Assembly: GCA_964553875.1 (NCBI GenBank)
Contig: CAZKNH010000087.1
Coordinates: forward strand, 1-17,363
Length of the DNA: 17,363 nucleotides
Direction of reading: 5' to 3'
DNA from: ZC4RG20 sp964553875
GTDB lineage: Bacteria; Pseudomonadota; Gammaproteobacteria; Steroidobacterales; Rariloculaceae
Shown: one piece after another, positions 1 through 6,638 of the stretch
Layout: each line of letters starts with the position of its first letter
How positions within the stretch are numbered: the first letter of the stretch is position 1
The notes under the pieces: generated by a model
The model's input: the letters and a program-made list of their open reading frames with translations, nothing else
What the model was told of the DNA's origin: nothing
Database searches by the model: none
Translations under genes and position numbers: made by a program

Positions 1-1
1 C

Positions 2-160
2 GTCGAGGCGGCGCTCGCGGCAGACCCGGAAGAATCGGCAAACCCTGCCCCGACGACCGCGCTCCGATCCGCTGCGAACGTCAGGAAAAGCCTGCTTTGC
101 GCCGCCGGCGCCGCCGTCGTGCTCGTCGTCGCCGCGCTATGGTGGCTCGCGTCCTGGTGA
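2..160 (+). CDS. C-terminal fragment of an unidentified membrane-anchored protein
   Basis: An open frame enters from the left edge and stops at TGA 158-160, leaving 52 residues. The visible part has an acidic, alanine-proline-rich stretch and then a hydrophobic segment near residues 31-48 that is rich in valine, alanine and leucine. It ends in two tryptophans and the sequence LASW at the terminus. This looks like a single membrane helix at the extreme C-terminus, as in a tail-anchored or C-terminally anchored protein. Third codon positions are mostly G or C, as in the rest of the window, which supports real coding. The catalytic or binding part lies outside the window, so no family can be named. 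Positions 161-347 after it hold no gene I can support. Confidence 0.5.
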   Translation, partial: VEAALAADPEESANPAPTTALRSAANVRKSLLCAAGAAVVLVVAALWWLASW

Positions 161-347
161 AGCTGGTCCGGGCGCTCCCGCGGCGCATGGCGACGAGCCC
201 CCGCTCGGCCCTCGTTTCGGTCGCCGATTGACGACAGCGCCCGAAGACGCTTCCGGGAACGGAAATGGCCGCGGGCCGTGTACGCGTTGGAGTATCCGCT
301 GGCTCGAGCGACCTCGCCGCGGACAACGACACGGCACAGGAGAGACC

Positions 348-1331
348 ATGAAGGCATCTGCGAGAAACCTTTCCGTCCTCGGCATCACTGCGGTCGGCAT
401 CGTCGCGTGCAGCAGCGGCGGCGGCGGCGACGGCCCGCAGTTCGGCGCAAACCCGACAGGCAGGCTCTCGCTTTCGATCACGGACGCTCCGGTCGATACC
501 GTCGACGAGATCGTGCTCCATTTCACCGGCGTGCGGCTGAAGCCGCAGGACGGCCCCGCGATCGACATCCCGTTCGTCGACTCGAACGGCGCTCCGGTCA
601 CCCGCGTGATCGACATGCTCGAGCTCACGAACGGAACGTACGCCGATCTTTTCGTCGACGCGGAGGTGCCGGCGGGCGTCTACAACTGGATTCAGCTCGA
701 AGTGCTCGCGGACCCGACGACGGACGGCGATTCGCACGTGATGTCGAACGGCGCGCGATACGAGCTTCGCATTCCGAGCAGCGAGCAGAACGGCCTTCGG
801 TTGGTCAGCCCGTTCACCGTGACGGCCGACGGCGAGACCCACCTGCTGATCGATTGGGACATGCGGAGGGCGCTGATCCGGCCGCCCGGGCTCGGCGGAA
901 CATACATGCTGCAGCCGGCCTTCCGCGTAATCGACATGACCGAGCACGGTTTCCTGACCGGTTCGGTTCAGGCCGAGCTGATCGATGCGGCCGGCTGCCC
1001 GCAGGACACGACGATCGGAACCGGGAATGCGATCTACGTCTACGACGCGGCCGATCTCGAAGGAGCGGACGGGACACCGCTCGAGCCCGGCGACATCGGC
1101 AGCACCACCGACCCCGCCCCGGTCGCGACGGGGGCGGTCGCGCTCGATTCGAGCGGCGTATACAGCTTCCGGATCATTCTTTCGCCCGGCGAGTATCGCG
1201 TCGCGTACACGTGCGACGGCGAAGCGGATGACGTCGAGACCGACGACGAGATCTTCCTGCTGCTGTCGCCGGAAATCGTCGTGATCGAGCACGGGCAGAC
1301 GGTGAGCGTCGAATTTCCGCCGGCTCCGTAG
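348..1331 (+). CDS. DUF4382-type lipoprotein
   Basis: The product is 327 residues. ATG 348 is chosen because AGGAG (338-342) sits 5 nt upstream and a lipoprotein signal follows directly. That signal is a short basic start, a hydrophobic core and the lipobox IVAC, with the lipidated cysteine at residue 21. Serine at +2 and a glycine-rich linker suggest an outer-membrane lipoprotein, by the enteric sorting rule. Residues about 38-195 begin with GRLSLSITDAPVD and continue through FTGVRLKP and YNWIQLEV, which is the pattern of the DUF4382 family of beta-rich envelope proteins. Residues about 200-327 form a second beta-rich part (LSPGEYRVAYTC, ending VSVEFPPAP) that resembles a carboxypeptidase-regulatory-like domain and has two cysteines that could pair. 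The biochemical role is unknown. The gene stands alone, with no sign of an operon. Confidence 0.8.
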   Translation: MKASARNLSVLGITAVGIVACSSGGGGDGPQFGANPTGRLSLSITDAPVDTVDEIVLHFTGVRLKPQDGPAIDIPFVDSNGAPVTRVIDMLELTNGTYADLFVDAEVPAGVYNWIQLEVLADPTTDGDSHVMSNGARYELRIPSSEQNGLRLVSPFTVTADGETHLLIDWDMRRALIRPPGLGGTYMLQPAFRVIDMTEHGFLTGSVQAELIDAAGCPQDTTIGTGNAIYVYDAADLEGADGTPLEPGDIGSTTDPAPVATGAVALDSSGVYSFRIILSPGEYRVAYTCDGEADDVETDDEIFLLLSPEIVVIEHGQTVSVEFPPAP

Positions 1332-1445
1332 ACGTCCCCCCGTCCGAGCCCGCCGAAAAACGGGAACCTAAATCCGCGCCGGCCGTGTTACCGAGTGGAA
1401 GGCGCGAAGACCTCGATACCAAGAACGGGTCGGGCACGATCCCCT

Positions 1446-1482
1446 CCCCCGAGGAGCCTCAAGGGGCTGGGCTCCTCGGGGG
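1446..1482. repeat. 13-bp perfect inverted repeat (hairpin) in a 357-bp gap
   Basis: CCCCCGAGGAGCC (1446-1458) is perfectly complementary to GGCTCCTCGGGGG (1470-1482), with an 11-nt loop. The stem is very GC-rich and no T-run follows on either strand. It lies about 115 bp after the lipoprotein stop and 206 bp before the bactofilin start. It could be a Rho-assisted terminator or RNA-stabilising hairpin for the lipoprotein transcript, or a dispersed repeat. I see no gene elsewhere in 1332-1688. Confidence 0.6.
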
Positions 1483-1688
1483 CGCCCGGCCGACACCCTG
1501 CGAAATCGAGCAATGCGGCCTCCCCTTCGATCTGCGATCCATTCCGCATCCGCATCGATCCCGCGCGTGACGCAGTGCACAGAACTCGCGTCTCTCCCGA
1601 ATTATGGTGAGCGGCCTGAACTACTCGCAGCGAGCGATCCTTTGTCGCGAACGGCTCGATTCCCACACTGCTCGACACGGGGGCACGT

Positions 1689-2255
1689 ATGTTTGAGATC
1701 GGCAAGAAAGGCATGGAAAAGGGGCAATCCACTATGACGCGCGATGAACAGCCAAAGGTGCATTCGACTCTCGCGGAACCCCCGAAGCGTCCGGCGGGCG
1801 TGCGGGACATTGCCGTGATCGGTCCGTCCATTCGGATCGACGGCGACCTGCGGGGCGAGGAAGACCTGCTCGTCGAGGGCGAGGTCAAGGGCACGATCAC
1901 GCTGAAGGACAATCGCCTCACGATCGGCAGCCAGGGCCGCGTCCGCGCAAATGTGTATGCGCACTCGATCGAGGTCGAGGGCCTGGTCGAAGGCGATCTG
2001 TACGGCACGGAGCGCATCACCGTGCACAAGAGCGCTCAGGTGAAGGGCAACATCATCTGCCCGCGCGTCAGCGTCGAGGACGGCGCGCGGTTCAAGGGCA
2101 CGATCGACATGGATGCGGAGTCCGTCGAAGCGGCGCTCGGCTCGAAGCGAGGCAGCGTCGCGCCGCTCGCGGGCGGCAACCGCCCACAGCAGCAGGTTCA
2201 GGGAGCGAAGCCCGAAGCGGTCGCAGCGGGCGGCGCGAAAGCGGACGCGGGCTGA
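1689..2255 (+). CDS. Bactofilin (polymer-forming cytoskeletal protein)
   Basis: The product is 188 residues if translation starts at ATG 1689. ATG 1713 and ATG 1734 are in frame, and 1734 is preceded by AAAGGGG, so the mature protein could be up to 15 residues shorter. Residues about 41-142 carry the bactofilin (DUF583) beta-helix signature: IGPSIRIDGDLRGEEDLLVEG, then repeating units such as VKGTITLKDNRLTIG, VRANVYAHSIEVEG and VEGDLYGTERITVH. These glycine- and valine-rich turns stack into a right-handed beta-helix. The flanks are unstructured, and the tail is rich in alanine, glycine and glutamine. Bactofilins assemble into nucleotide-free filaments at the inner membrane and place cell-wall or morphogenesis enzymes. 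The M23 peptidase that often neighbours them is absent here, so its partner is unknown. A hairpin follows the stop. Confidence 0.92.
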   Translation: MFEIGKKGMEKGQSTMTRDEQPKVHSTLAEPPKRPAGVRDIAVIGPSIRIDGDLRGEEDLLVEGEVKGTITLKDNRLTIGSQGRVRANVYAHSIEVEGLVEGDLYGTERITVHKSAQVKGNIICPRVSVEDGARFKGTIDMDAESVEAALGSKRGSVAPLAGGNRPQQQVQGAKPEAVAAGGAKADAG

Positions 2256-2265
2256 TCGAACCCAG

Positions 2266-2300
2266 GAGAACCGAGCCGTCGGGCGGGCGGCTCGGTTCTC
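2266..2300. terminator. Hairpin between convergent bactofilin and trkH genes
   Basis: GAGAACCGAGCCG (2266-2278) pairs perfectly with CGGCTCGGTTCTC (2288-2300) across a 9-nt loop. It begins 11 bp after the bactofilin stop and ends 30 bp from the trkH stop, so it could serve both converging transcripts. There is no T-tract on either side, so it is not a textbook intrinsic terminator. Transcript-end protection or Rho-assisted termination is more likely. Confidence 0.65.
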
Positions 2301-2330
2301 GCACCTCGCGGCACGTCGGCCGCGAATCCC

Positions 2331-3776
2331 TCACCTGCGCCAAAACGCCGGCGTCAGCAGCACGAGAAACGTAAAGATCTCGAGCCGGCCGAGCAGCATC
2401 GCGAAGGCCATCAGCAACGTCGCGTGATCGCTCAGCCCGCTGAACGTGATCGCGACCCCGCCGAGCCCCGGACCGAGGTTGTTCAACGCAGTCGACACTG
2501 CGCCGAACGCGGTCACCTGATCGACGCCGTCCAGCATCAGCACGACCATCAGCACGGCGAACACGGCGATGTAGACCGTGAAGAAGCCCCATATCCCGTC
2601 GATGATGCTCTCGGGCACGATACGGCCGTCGATGCGGACGGGCATCACGGAGCGCGGATGGATCAGACGGCGCACGTGCACGGCCGCCTGCTTCGCGAGA
2701 ATCACCACACGAATGACCTTGAGCCCTCCGGACGTCGAGCCGGCGCTGCCGCCGACGAAGCTCGCGAAGATCAGGAGCACCGGCAATGCGAGCGGCCAGA
2801 GCGCGAAATTCGCCGTCGCGAAACCGGTCGTCGTGATCACGGACACGGCCTGGAACGCGCCGTAACGCAGCGACTCGAGCGGATCGTCATACTCGTCCGT
2901 CACGTAGAGCACCGCGGCGACGAAGAGCGCGAGCGCCGCGGCCGCGAGCAGGAACGTGCGCGTCTGCGTGTCCTGCCCGTAGAGCCTGAGGCGCAGCATG
3001 CGCCATGCGACGAAGTGCACGCTGAAATTGATCGCCCCGAGCAGCATGAACGTGATCGCGATCGCTTCGATCAGCGGGCTGTCGAAGTAGGCGATGCTCG
3101 CATCGTGCGTCGAGTAGCCGCCGGTCGCGACGGTCGCCATGCCATGCGCGACGGCGTCGAAGCCGCTCATGCCCGCGAGCCAGTAGCACAACGAGCAGAC
3201 GACGGTGAACGCGAGATAGACCTCGGACAGCCGCCGCGCAGTGCGCGCGATCCTCGGCGTCATACGCTCGTCCTTGAACGGACCGGGCACCTCCGCCCGG
3301 TAGAGCTGCATGCCGCCGATGCCGAGCATCGGCAGCAGCGCGACGGACAGCACGACGACGCCGATACCGCCGAGCCATTGAAGCTCCTGCCGATACAGCA
3401 GGATCGACTTCGGCATGTCGTCGAGGCCGGTCAACACGGTCGCGCCGGTCGTCGTGTATCCGGAAGCCGACTCGAACACCGCATCCGCGAACGACAGGTC
3501 GAGCGCGAGCATGAACGGCACGGCGCCGAGCAGGCTCATCGCCGTCCATAGCAGCGCGACGATCGCAAAGCCGTCGCGGGTGCGTATCGTCGTCTCGCGG
3601 GACCGCACGGGCCACCACAGCACGAGCCCGATCACGGCGGCGATCGCGAAGGTCAGCGAAAAGTGCGTCGCTTCCCCATCCCCATAGAAGAGCGATACGG
3701 CGAGCGGCGGAAGCAGCGTCGTGCTGAACAGCATGAACAGCACGCCGAGCGTGCGGATGATGACGGTGAGCTTCAA
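2331..3776 (-). CDS. trkH: Trk system potassium uptake protein TrkH
   Basis: The product is 481 residues, against 483 in Escherichia coli. It is the inner-membrane channel subunit that takes up potassium with TrkA regulation. The sequence follows E. coli TrkH closely, for example LYRQELQWLGGIGV, GGMQLYRAEVPGPFKD and the C-terminus LLTPAFWRR. The four pore-loop regions are visible: TTTGATVLTG, ATVATGGYSTHD, ITTTGFATAN and LNNLGPGLGG. The frame stays open upstream to 3869. TTG 3776 is chosen because AGGGG lies 5 nt upstream and the resulting start KLTVIIRTLGVLF lines up with the known N-terminus, whereas the extra upstream residues are low-complexity. No trkA gene is adjacent, so the regulatory subunit must be encoded elsewhere. 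A short divergent promoter region separates it from the esterase gene. Confidence 0.95.
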   Translation of the reverse strand: MKLTVIIRTLGVLFMLFSTTLLPPLAVSLFYGDGEATHFSLTFAIAAVIGLVLWWPVRSRETTIRTRDGFAIVALLWTAMSLLGAVPFMLALDLSFADAVFESASGYTTTGATVLTGLDDMPKSILLYRQELQWLGGIGVVVLSVALLPMLGIGGMQLYRAEVPGPFKDERMTPRIARTARRLSEVYLAFTVVCSLCYWLAGMSGFDAVAHGMATVATGGYSTHDASIAYFDSPLIEAIAITFMLLGAINFSVHFVAWRMLRLRLYGQDTQTRTFLLAAAALALFVAAVLYVTDEYDDPLESLRYGAFQAVSVITTTGFATANFALWPLALPVLLIFASFVGGSAGSTSGGLKVIRVVILAKQAAVHVRRLIHPRSVMPVRIDGRIVPESIIDGIWGFFTVYIAVFAVLMVVLMLDGVDQVTAFGAVSTALNNLGPGLGGVAITFSGLSDHATLLMAFAMLLGRLEIFTFLVLLTPAFWRR

Positions 3777-3807
3777 GAACGCCCCTGGACCTCGCGCAGG
3801 CCGCGGT

Positions 3808-3813
3808 ATTCTA
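3808..3813 (-). promoter_or_regulatory. Candidate -10 element for trkH
   Basis: TAGAAT on the minus strand (plus positions 3813 to 3808) is a good sigma-70 -10 match, 31 nt upstream of the TTG start of trkH. No convincing -35 hexamer sits 16-18 bp upstream, so this rests on one element only. Confidence 0.35.
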
Positions 3814-3856
3814 GCAGCGCCTCCGCTCCCGAAAGCTTGCCGACACGGCGCCCTGC

Positions 3857-3862
3857 TAAGAT
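3857..3862 (+). promoter_or_regulatory. Candidate -10 element for the secreted esterase
   Basis: TAAGAT lies 34 nt upstream of the esterase ATG in the divergent 120-bp gap shared with trkH. A TTGCCG at 3837-3842 would leave a spacer of only 14 bp, which is too short, so the -35 is unclear. Confidence 0.3.
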
Positions 3863-3896
3863 ACGCCACGATGGACGAACGCTAGGGAGTCATCCG

Positions 3897-4952
3897 ATGC
3901 AAAGAACCTCTCGACGCTCGGCGCACCGCGCCTCGGCGCTCGTGCTCGCCACCGCGGGCGCGCTCCTCGCGCTCGGTGCGGAGACCGCTTCCGCGCAGGA
4001 CATCGCGCGGGGCACGATCGAGCGCATCAAAGTTCACTCGCCTTCCCTCGAAGGGAATCTCCAGGGCAACAGCGCCGAACGCGACGTGCTCGTCTACCTG
4101 CCCCCGAGCTACGGCGAGGACGAGAGCCGGCGCTATCCGGTCGTGTATCAGCTGCACGGATGGCTGCCGGGTGCCGAGCAGTGGGCCGGCATGATTCGGC
4201 TGCAGGAGAGCACCGATCAGGCGATCGCCTCCGGCATCGCGCGCGAGATGATCGTCGTCGTGCCCGATTCGCAGTCGATCTTCGGCGGCGCAATGTACTC
4301 GACGTCCGTCACGAGCGGCGACTTCGAAAGCTTCATCGCTCACGATCTGGTCGCGGAGATCGATCGGCGCTACCGCACGATCCCGGAGCGCCGCAGCCGA
4401 GGCCTGTCGGGTCACTCGATGGGAGGCTACGGCACGCTGCGGATCGCGATGAAGCACCCCGAGCTCTACTCGAGCTTCTACGCGATGAGCTCGTGCTGCG
4501 TCGCGCCGTTCGGCGCCGAGGGACCGGCGATGGAGCAGGCGGCCGCGATCGAGACCGTCGAGCAAGGCAAGGAGGCGCAAATCTTCGCGCGCGTGCAGCT
4601 CACGCAAGCGGCCGCGTGGTCGCCGAATCCGCAGAAGCCGCCGCTCTATTTCGACTTCCCGCTCGAGAACGGCAAGGTCGACGAGCTCGCGCTCGCGAAA
4701 TGGAACGCGAACGTCCCGCTCGTCATGATCGACCAGTACATCCCGAGCCTGAAGCAGTTCGACGCGATCGCGCTCGATATCGGCCTGCAGGATGGTCTGC
4801 TCGAGCAGAATCGCCGGCTCTCGGAGGTGCTCGCAGCGTACGGCATCGAGCACTCGTTCGAGACCTACGAGGGCGACCATACGAATCGGGTCGCCGAGCG
4901 CTACGGACAGCACGTGCTGCCGTTCTTCTCGCGCGTGCTCGACTTCGAGTAA
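3897..4952 (+). CDS. Secreted esterase of the esterase D / PF00756 alpha/beta-hydrolase family
   Basis: The product is 351 residues. ATG 3897 is preceded by AGGGAG (3884-3889) and begins a clear Sec signal peptide. It has an arginine-rich start, then a leucine-alanine core, with cleavage likely after ALGAETASA near residue 33, so the enzyme is periplasmic or exported. Family features are RDVLVYLPPSYG followed by YPVVYQLHGW (oxyanion-hole region) and the nucleophile elbow GHSMGG with Ser174. The histidine is in YEGDHTNR (His328). The acid is probably Asp294 or Asp299 in LDIGLQDG. The fold is shared by S-formylglutathione hydrolases, enterochelin and feruloyl esterases and mycolyltransferases. 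Its signal peptide and lack of a formaldehyde operon argue against S-formylglutathione hydrolase. The substrate is unknown. It is monocistronic and faces the unknown gene ending at 5055. Confidence 0.88.
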   Translation: MQRTSRRSAHRASALVLATAGALLALGAETASAQDIARGTIERIKVHSPSLEGNLQGNSAERDVLVYLPPSYGEDESRRYPVVYQLHGWLPGAEQWAGMIRLQESTDQAIASGIAREMIVVVPDSQSIFGGAMYSTSVTSGDFESFIAHDLVAEIDRRYRTIPERRSRGLSGHSMGGYGTLRIAMKHPELYSSFYAMSSCCVAPFGAEGPAMEQAAAIETVEQGKEAQIFARVQLTQAAAWSPNPQKPPLYFDFPLENGKVDELALAKWNANVPLVMIDQYIPSLKQFDAIALDIGLQDGLLEQNRRLSEVLAAYGIEHSFETYEGDHTNRVAERYGQHVLPFFSRVLDFE

Positions 4953-4962
4953 CGCGCGTTAC

Positions 4963-5022
4963 CGGCAGCGGCTCGGCCCATGAGCCGCTGCCGCCGCGCT
5001 ACGCCGCTCACCGAGCGGCGTA
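4963..5022. terminator. Tandem hairpins between convergent genes
   Basis: Two perfect hairpins follow each other. CGGCAGCGGCTC (4963-4974) pairs with GAGCCGCTGCCG (4982-4993) across a 7-nt loop. TACGCCGCTC (5000-5009) pairs with GAGCGGCGTA (5013-5022) across a 3-nt loop. They fill most of the 102-bp gap between the esterase stop and the stop of the minus-strand gene at 5055. The first is nearest the esterase, the second nearest the opposing gene. Neither has a T-tract. Confidence 0.65.
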
Positions 5023-5054
5023 CCGACCGATCTCCCGCGCGCTCGTCCGCGGGC

Positions 5055-5369
5055 TCAGCAGCAGTGGCAGCGCGACGGACCGTGCCCTTCGGCCAGCACT
5101 CGCCCGTCGGCGTCGACGATCGTGAGTCGGAGGCTCCGTCCGTCCTCGAGGCGCAGCGTGCAGTCGGACGGCACGAGCGCCCGCCCGTCCTCGAAGCGGA
5201 CCCTTCCCTCGATTCTGTGCAGCCCGGGGACGGGCATTCCGGACGGCGTGAAGGCCTGGAATCGCTTGACGTCGTAGCGCACGCCGGTGAGCACGCGGTC
5301 GCCGACCGCGATCTCGCCCACCCCGACGCACTCCTCGACCAGTCTCAGTGCACCATCGCTCGCGGCCAT
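5055..5369 (-). CDS. Uncharacterised 104-residue protein downstream of fau
   Basis: I do not recognise the family. ATG 5369 has a near-perfect ribosome site (GGAGGAAC, 3-4 nt away), which strongly supports a real gene. The sequence looks beta-rich: alternating hydrophobic residues in GEIAVGDRVLTGVRYDVKRF, a conserved-looking core FTPSGMPVPGLHRIEGRV, then RFEDGRALVPSDCTLRLEDG and LRLTIVDADGRVLAEG. It has no signal peptide or membrane helix, so a small cytoplasmic beta-barrel or beta-sandwich is plausible. It ends SRCHCC, a cluster of three cysteines and one histidine at the terminus that could bind metal, together with Cys14 and Cys70. It is co-directional with fau, 65 bp downstream of it, and may share its transcript. 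Confidence 0.7.
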   Translation of the reverse strand: MAASDGALRLVEECVGVGEIAVGDRVLTGVRYDVKRFQAFTPSGMPVPGLHRIEGRVRFEDGRALVPSDCTLRLEDGRSLRLTIVDADGRVLAEGHGPSRCHCC

Positions 5370-5434
5370 CGTTCCTCCGCCCGATCGATCGCGCCGGAAT
5401 GATAGCAGTCACCCTTCGGCGCCGCTCCCGATCC

Positions 5435-6016
5435 TCAGGCACGCGCGATCAGCCGCTCCTCGGTCACGATCACGTCCATCGGGATATCGTGCGGCTGCGG
5501 GTGGATCGTCTCGACGCGGCCGAGCTCGTAGCCGACGCCGATCGCGAACGGACGGGGCGACAGGCTCGCGAGCGTACGATCGTAATAGCCGCCTCCGTAA
5601 CCGAGCCTGTAGCACGCGGGGTCCCAGCCTACGAGCGGAACCAGCAGCACGTCCGGCCGCACAGGATCGCGGACGGCCGGGATCGGGATGCCCCAAACGC
5701 TCTGCCGCGTAAGCCGGGTGTCCGCCGCGTAGCGGTGAAACTCGACGGGTGCGCCCTTCTCGACGACGACGGGCAATGCGCAGGTGAACCCGCGCTCGAG
5801 CAGCGAACGCATGAACGGCCGGAGATCCGGCTCGCCGCGAATCGGCCAGTAAAAGCCGACGCAGCGCGGACTGGCGAAGACGTCGAGCGCACCGGCACGT
5901 GCGGTGATCGCGTCGCCCGCACGCTGCCTCGTCGCGAGCGGCAACGCGCGTCGCTCGTCGATCAGCCGAGCGCGCTCGGCTTTCCGCCAGCGTCTGACGT
6001 CTTCCCAGTTACGCAT
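5435..6016 (-). CDS. fau: 5-formyltetrahydrofolate cyclo-ligase
   Basis: The product is 193 residues, the usual length for the family. It uses ATP to convert 5-formyltetrahydrofolate to 5,10-methenyltetrahydrofolate in the cytoplasm, returning a dead-end folate to the one-carbon pool. The family signature is complete: VLLVPLVGWDPACYRLGYG runs into GGGYYDR (residues 141-147), with the glycine-rich turn that holds phosphate and folate. The N-terminal basic stretch RRWRKAERARL carries the expected lysine and arginine. Other landmarks are CVGFYWPIRGEPDLRPF, VWGIPIP and HDIPMDVIVTEE. ATG 6016 has only a weak purine-rich leader. In many gammaproteobacteria this gene follows zapA and the 6S RNA gene. 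Here zapA is absent upstream and I could not identify 6S RNA. Confidence 0.94.
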   Translation of the reverse strand: MRNWEDVRRWRKAERARLIDERRALPLATRQRAGDAITARAGALDVFASPRCVGFYWPIRGEPDLRPFMRSLLERGFTCALPVVVEKGAPVEFHRYAADTRLTRQSVWGIPIPAVRDPVRPDVLLVPLVGWDPACYRLGYGGGYYDRTLASLSPRPFAIGVGYELGRVETIHPQPHDIPMDVIVTEERLIARA

Positions 6017-6141
6017 CCGCGAATTAGATCACACGCGCGCGGAGCCTTCGATCTTCGTATGCCGTAAGTGTCTGTTTGCCATTAAATCTAACCCCGCGCG
6101 TGACTTGGGACTTCTTTGCAGAGAGTGTCGACCTTCAGGGA

Positions 6142-6231
6142 TATACTGACATCGGTTCGAAGGTTCTCCCCCTGTTTGGAATCTTCAAACCTCCCCTGAG
6201 AGCCCGACCTCGCGGTCGGGCTCTTCTTTTT
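6142..6231 (+). ncRNA. Candidate small RNA (or attenuated leader) with intrinsic terminator
   Basis: TATACT (6142-6147) is a strong -10 element. The nearest -35-like sequence is TTGCAG (6116-6121), at a long 20-bp spacing. A transcript starting near 6153 would be about 78 nt. It would fold first into GGTTCGAAGGTT (6154-6165) paired with AATCTTCAAACC (6180-6191), with one mismatch, one G-U pair and a C-rich 14-nt loop. The terminator stem at 6199-6224 follows, then TCTTTTT. The loop and the inter-hairpin linker carry the same C-rich core, CTCCCCCTG (6166-6174) and CTCCCCTG (6191-6198), which is complementary to Shine-Dalgarno sequences. That is typical of C-rich seed small RNAs. It could instead be a terminated leader of the downstream gene. 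I do not recognise it as a named RNA. Confidence 0.55.
6199..6231 (+). terminator. Intrinsic (Rho-independent) terminator
   Basis: AGAGCCCGACC (6199-6209) pairs perfectly with GGTCGGGCTCT (6214-6224) across the 4-nt loop TCGC, followed by TCTTTTT (6225-6231). This is the only hairpin in the window with a real T-tract, and the T-tract fixes the direction as plus. No protein gene lies immediately upstream on this strand, which is the main reason to propose an RNA here. Confidence 0.85.
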
Positions 6232-6296
6232 CCGCCGGGGACCCACCGCAGCGATTCTGTAGTATCGTGCACCTTTGAAGCACCGAGTATTCGCGG

Positions 6297-6635
6297 ATGA
6301 TCGTCAGATACGTCACGGCGGCGATCGGCGGAAGCCTGATAACGGTTGCCATGCTGCTCGGCATGAACGAGGTCGCGCAAAAGTTCAAGGAGCGCGACCC
6401 GACGCGCTATTTCAGCGTCGTCGACTTCGTTGCGCTGCCGCAGGACCGGCGCCCCGTCCGCCCGCCGCCGCCCGCGATGCCGCCCGAACGGCCGCAGATC
6501 GACGTGCGTACGCCGGGAAGCTCGCCGCTGCCTCTGCAGATGCCGACCATCGATGACGATCGGGTCGCCCCGCCTCCGCTGATTCCGGAGCCGGATCCGG
6601 AGCGCGCAGGCACCGAGCCCGTCCGGAACCCTTGA
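6297..6635 (+). CDS. Short TonB-like proline-rich membrane protein without a TonB C-terminal domain
   Basis: The product is 112 residues. It starts MIVRYVTAAIGGSLITVAM, one membrane helix at about residues 4-23 with a short cytoplasmic tail. A polar segment KFKERDPTRYFSVVDFVAL follows, then a periplasmic stretch dominated by proline, arginine and acidic residues (RPVRPPPPAMPPERPQ, APPPLIPEPDPE). This layout matches the N-terminal half of TonB2-type energy transducers, whose proline-rich region spans the periplasm. The globular C-terminal domain that touches receptors is missing. The stop at 6633-6635 is followed 3 nt later by the next gene, so the truncation looks settled rather than an edge effect. 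Its start has no strong ribosome site. The function is unknown: possibly a TonB-derived ExbB/ExbD partner, possibly a remnant. Confidence 0.65.
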   Translation: MIVRYVTAAIGGSLITVAMLLGMNEVAQKFKERDPTRYFSVVDFVALPQDRRPVRPPPPAMPPERPQIDVRTPGSSPLPLQMPTIDDDRVAPPPLIPEPDPERAGTEPVRNP

Positions 6636-6638
6636 CCT

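Noticed and set aside
81..1292. Minus-strand open frame of 403 codons opposite the DUF4382 lipoprotein
   Set aside because: The plus strand has a lipobox, a ribosome site and a family pattern; the minus strand has none of these.
2424..3551. Plus-strand open frame of 375 codons antisense to trkH
   Set aside because: It is histidine-, arginine- and glutamate-rich without domains. The minus strand encodes a full-length TrkH.
3882..4913. Minus-strand open frame of 343 codons antisense to the esterase
   Set aside because: It is a shadow of the esterase, whose signal peptide, GHSMGG motif and ribosome site settle the coding strand.
6017..6200. 6S RNA gene upstream of fau on the minus strand
   Set aside because: The location is right for many gammaproteobacteria, but I could not find complementary 5' and 3' ends or the large central bubble. 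zapA, the usual neighbour, is also absent. A covariance-model scan would decide.
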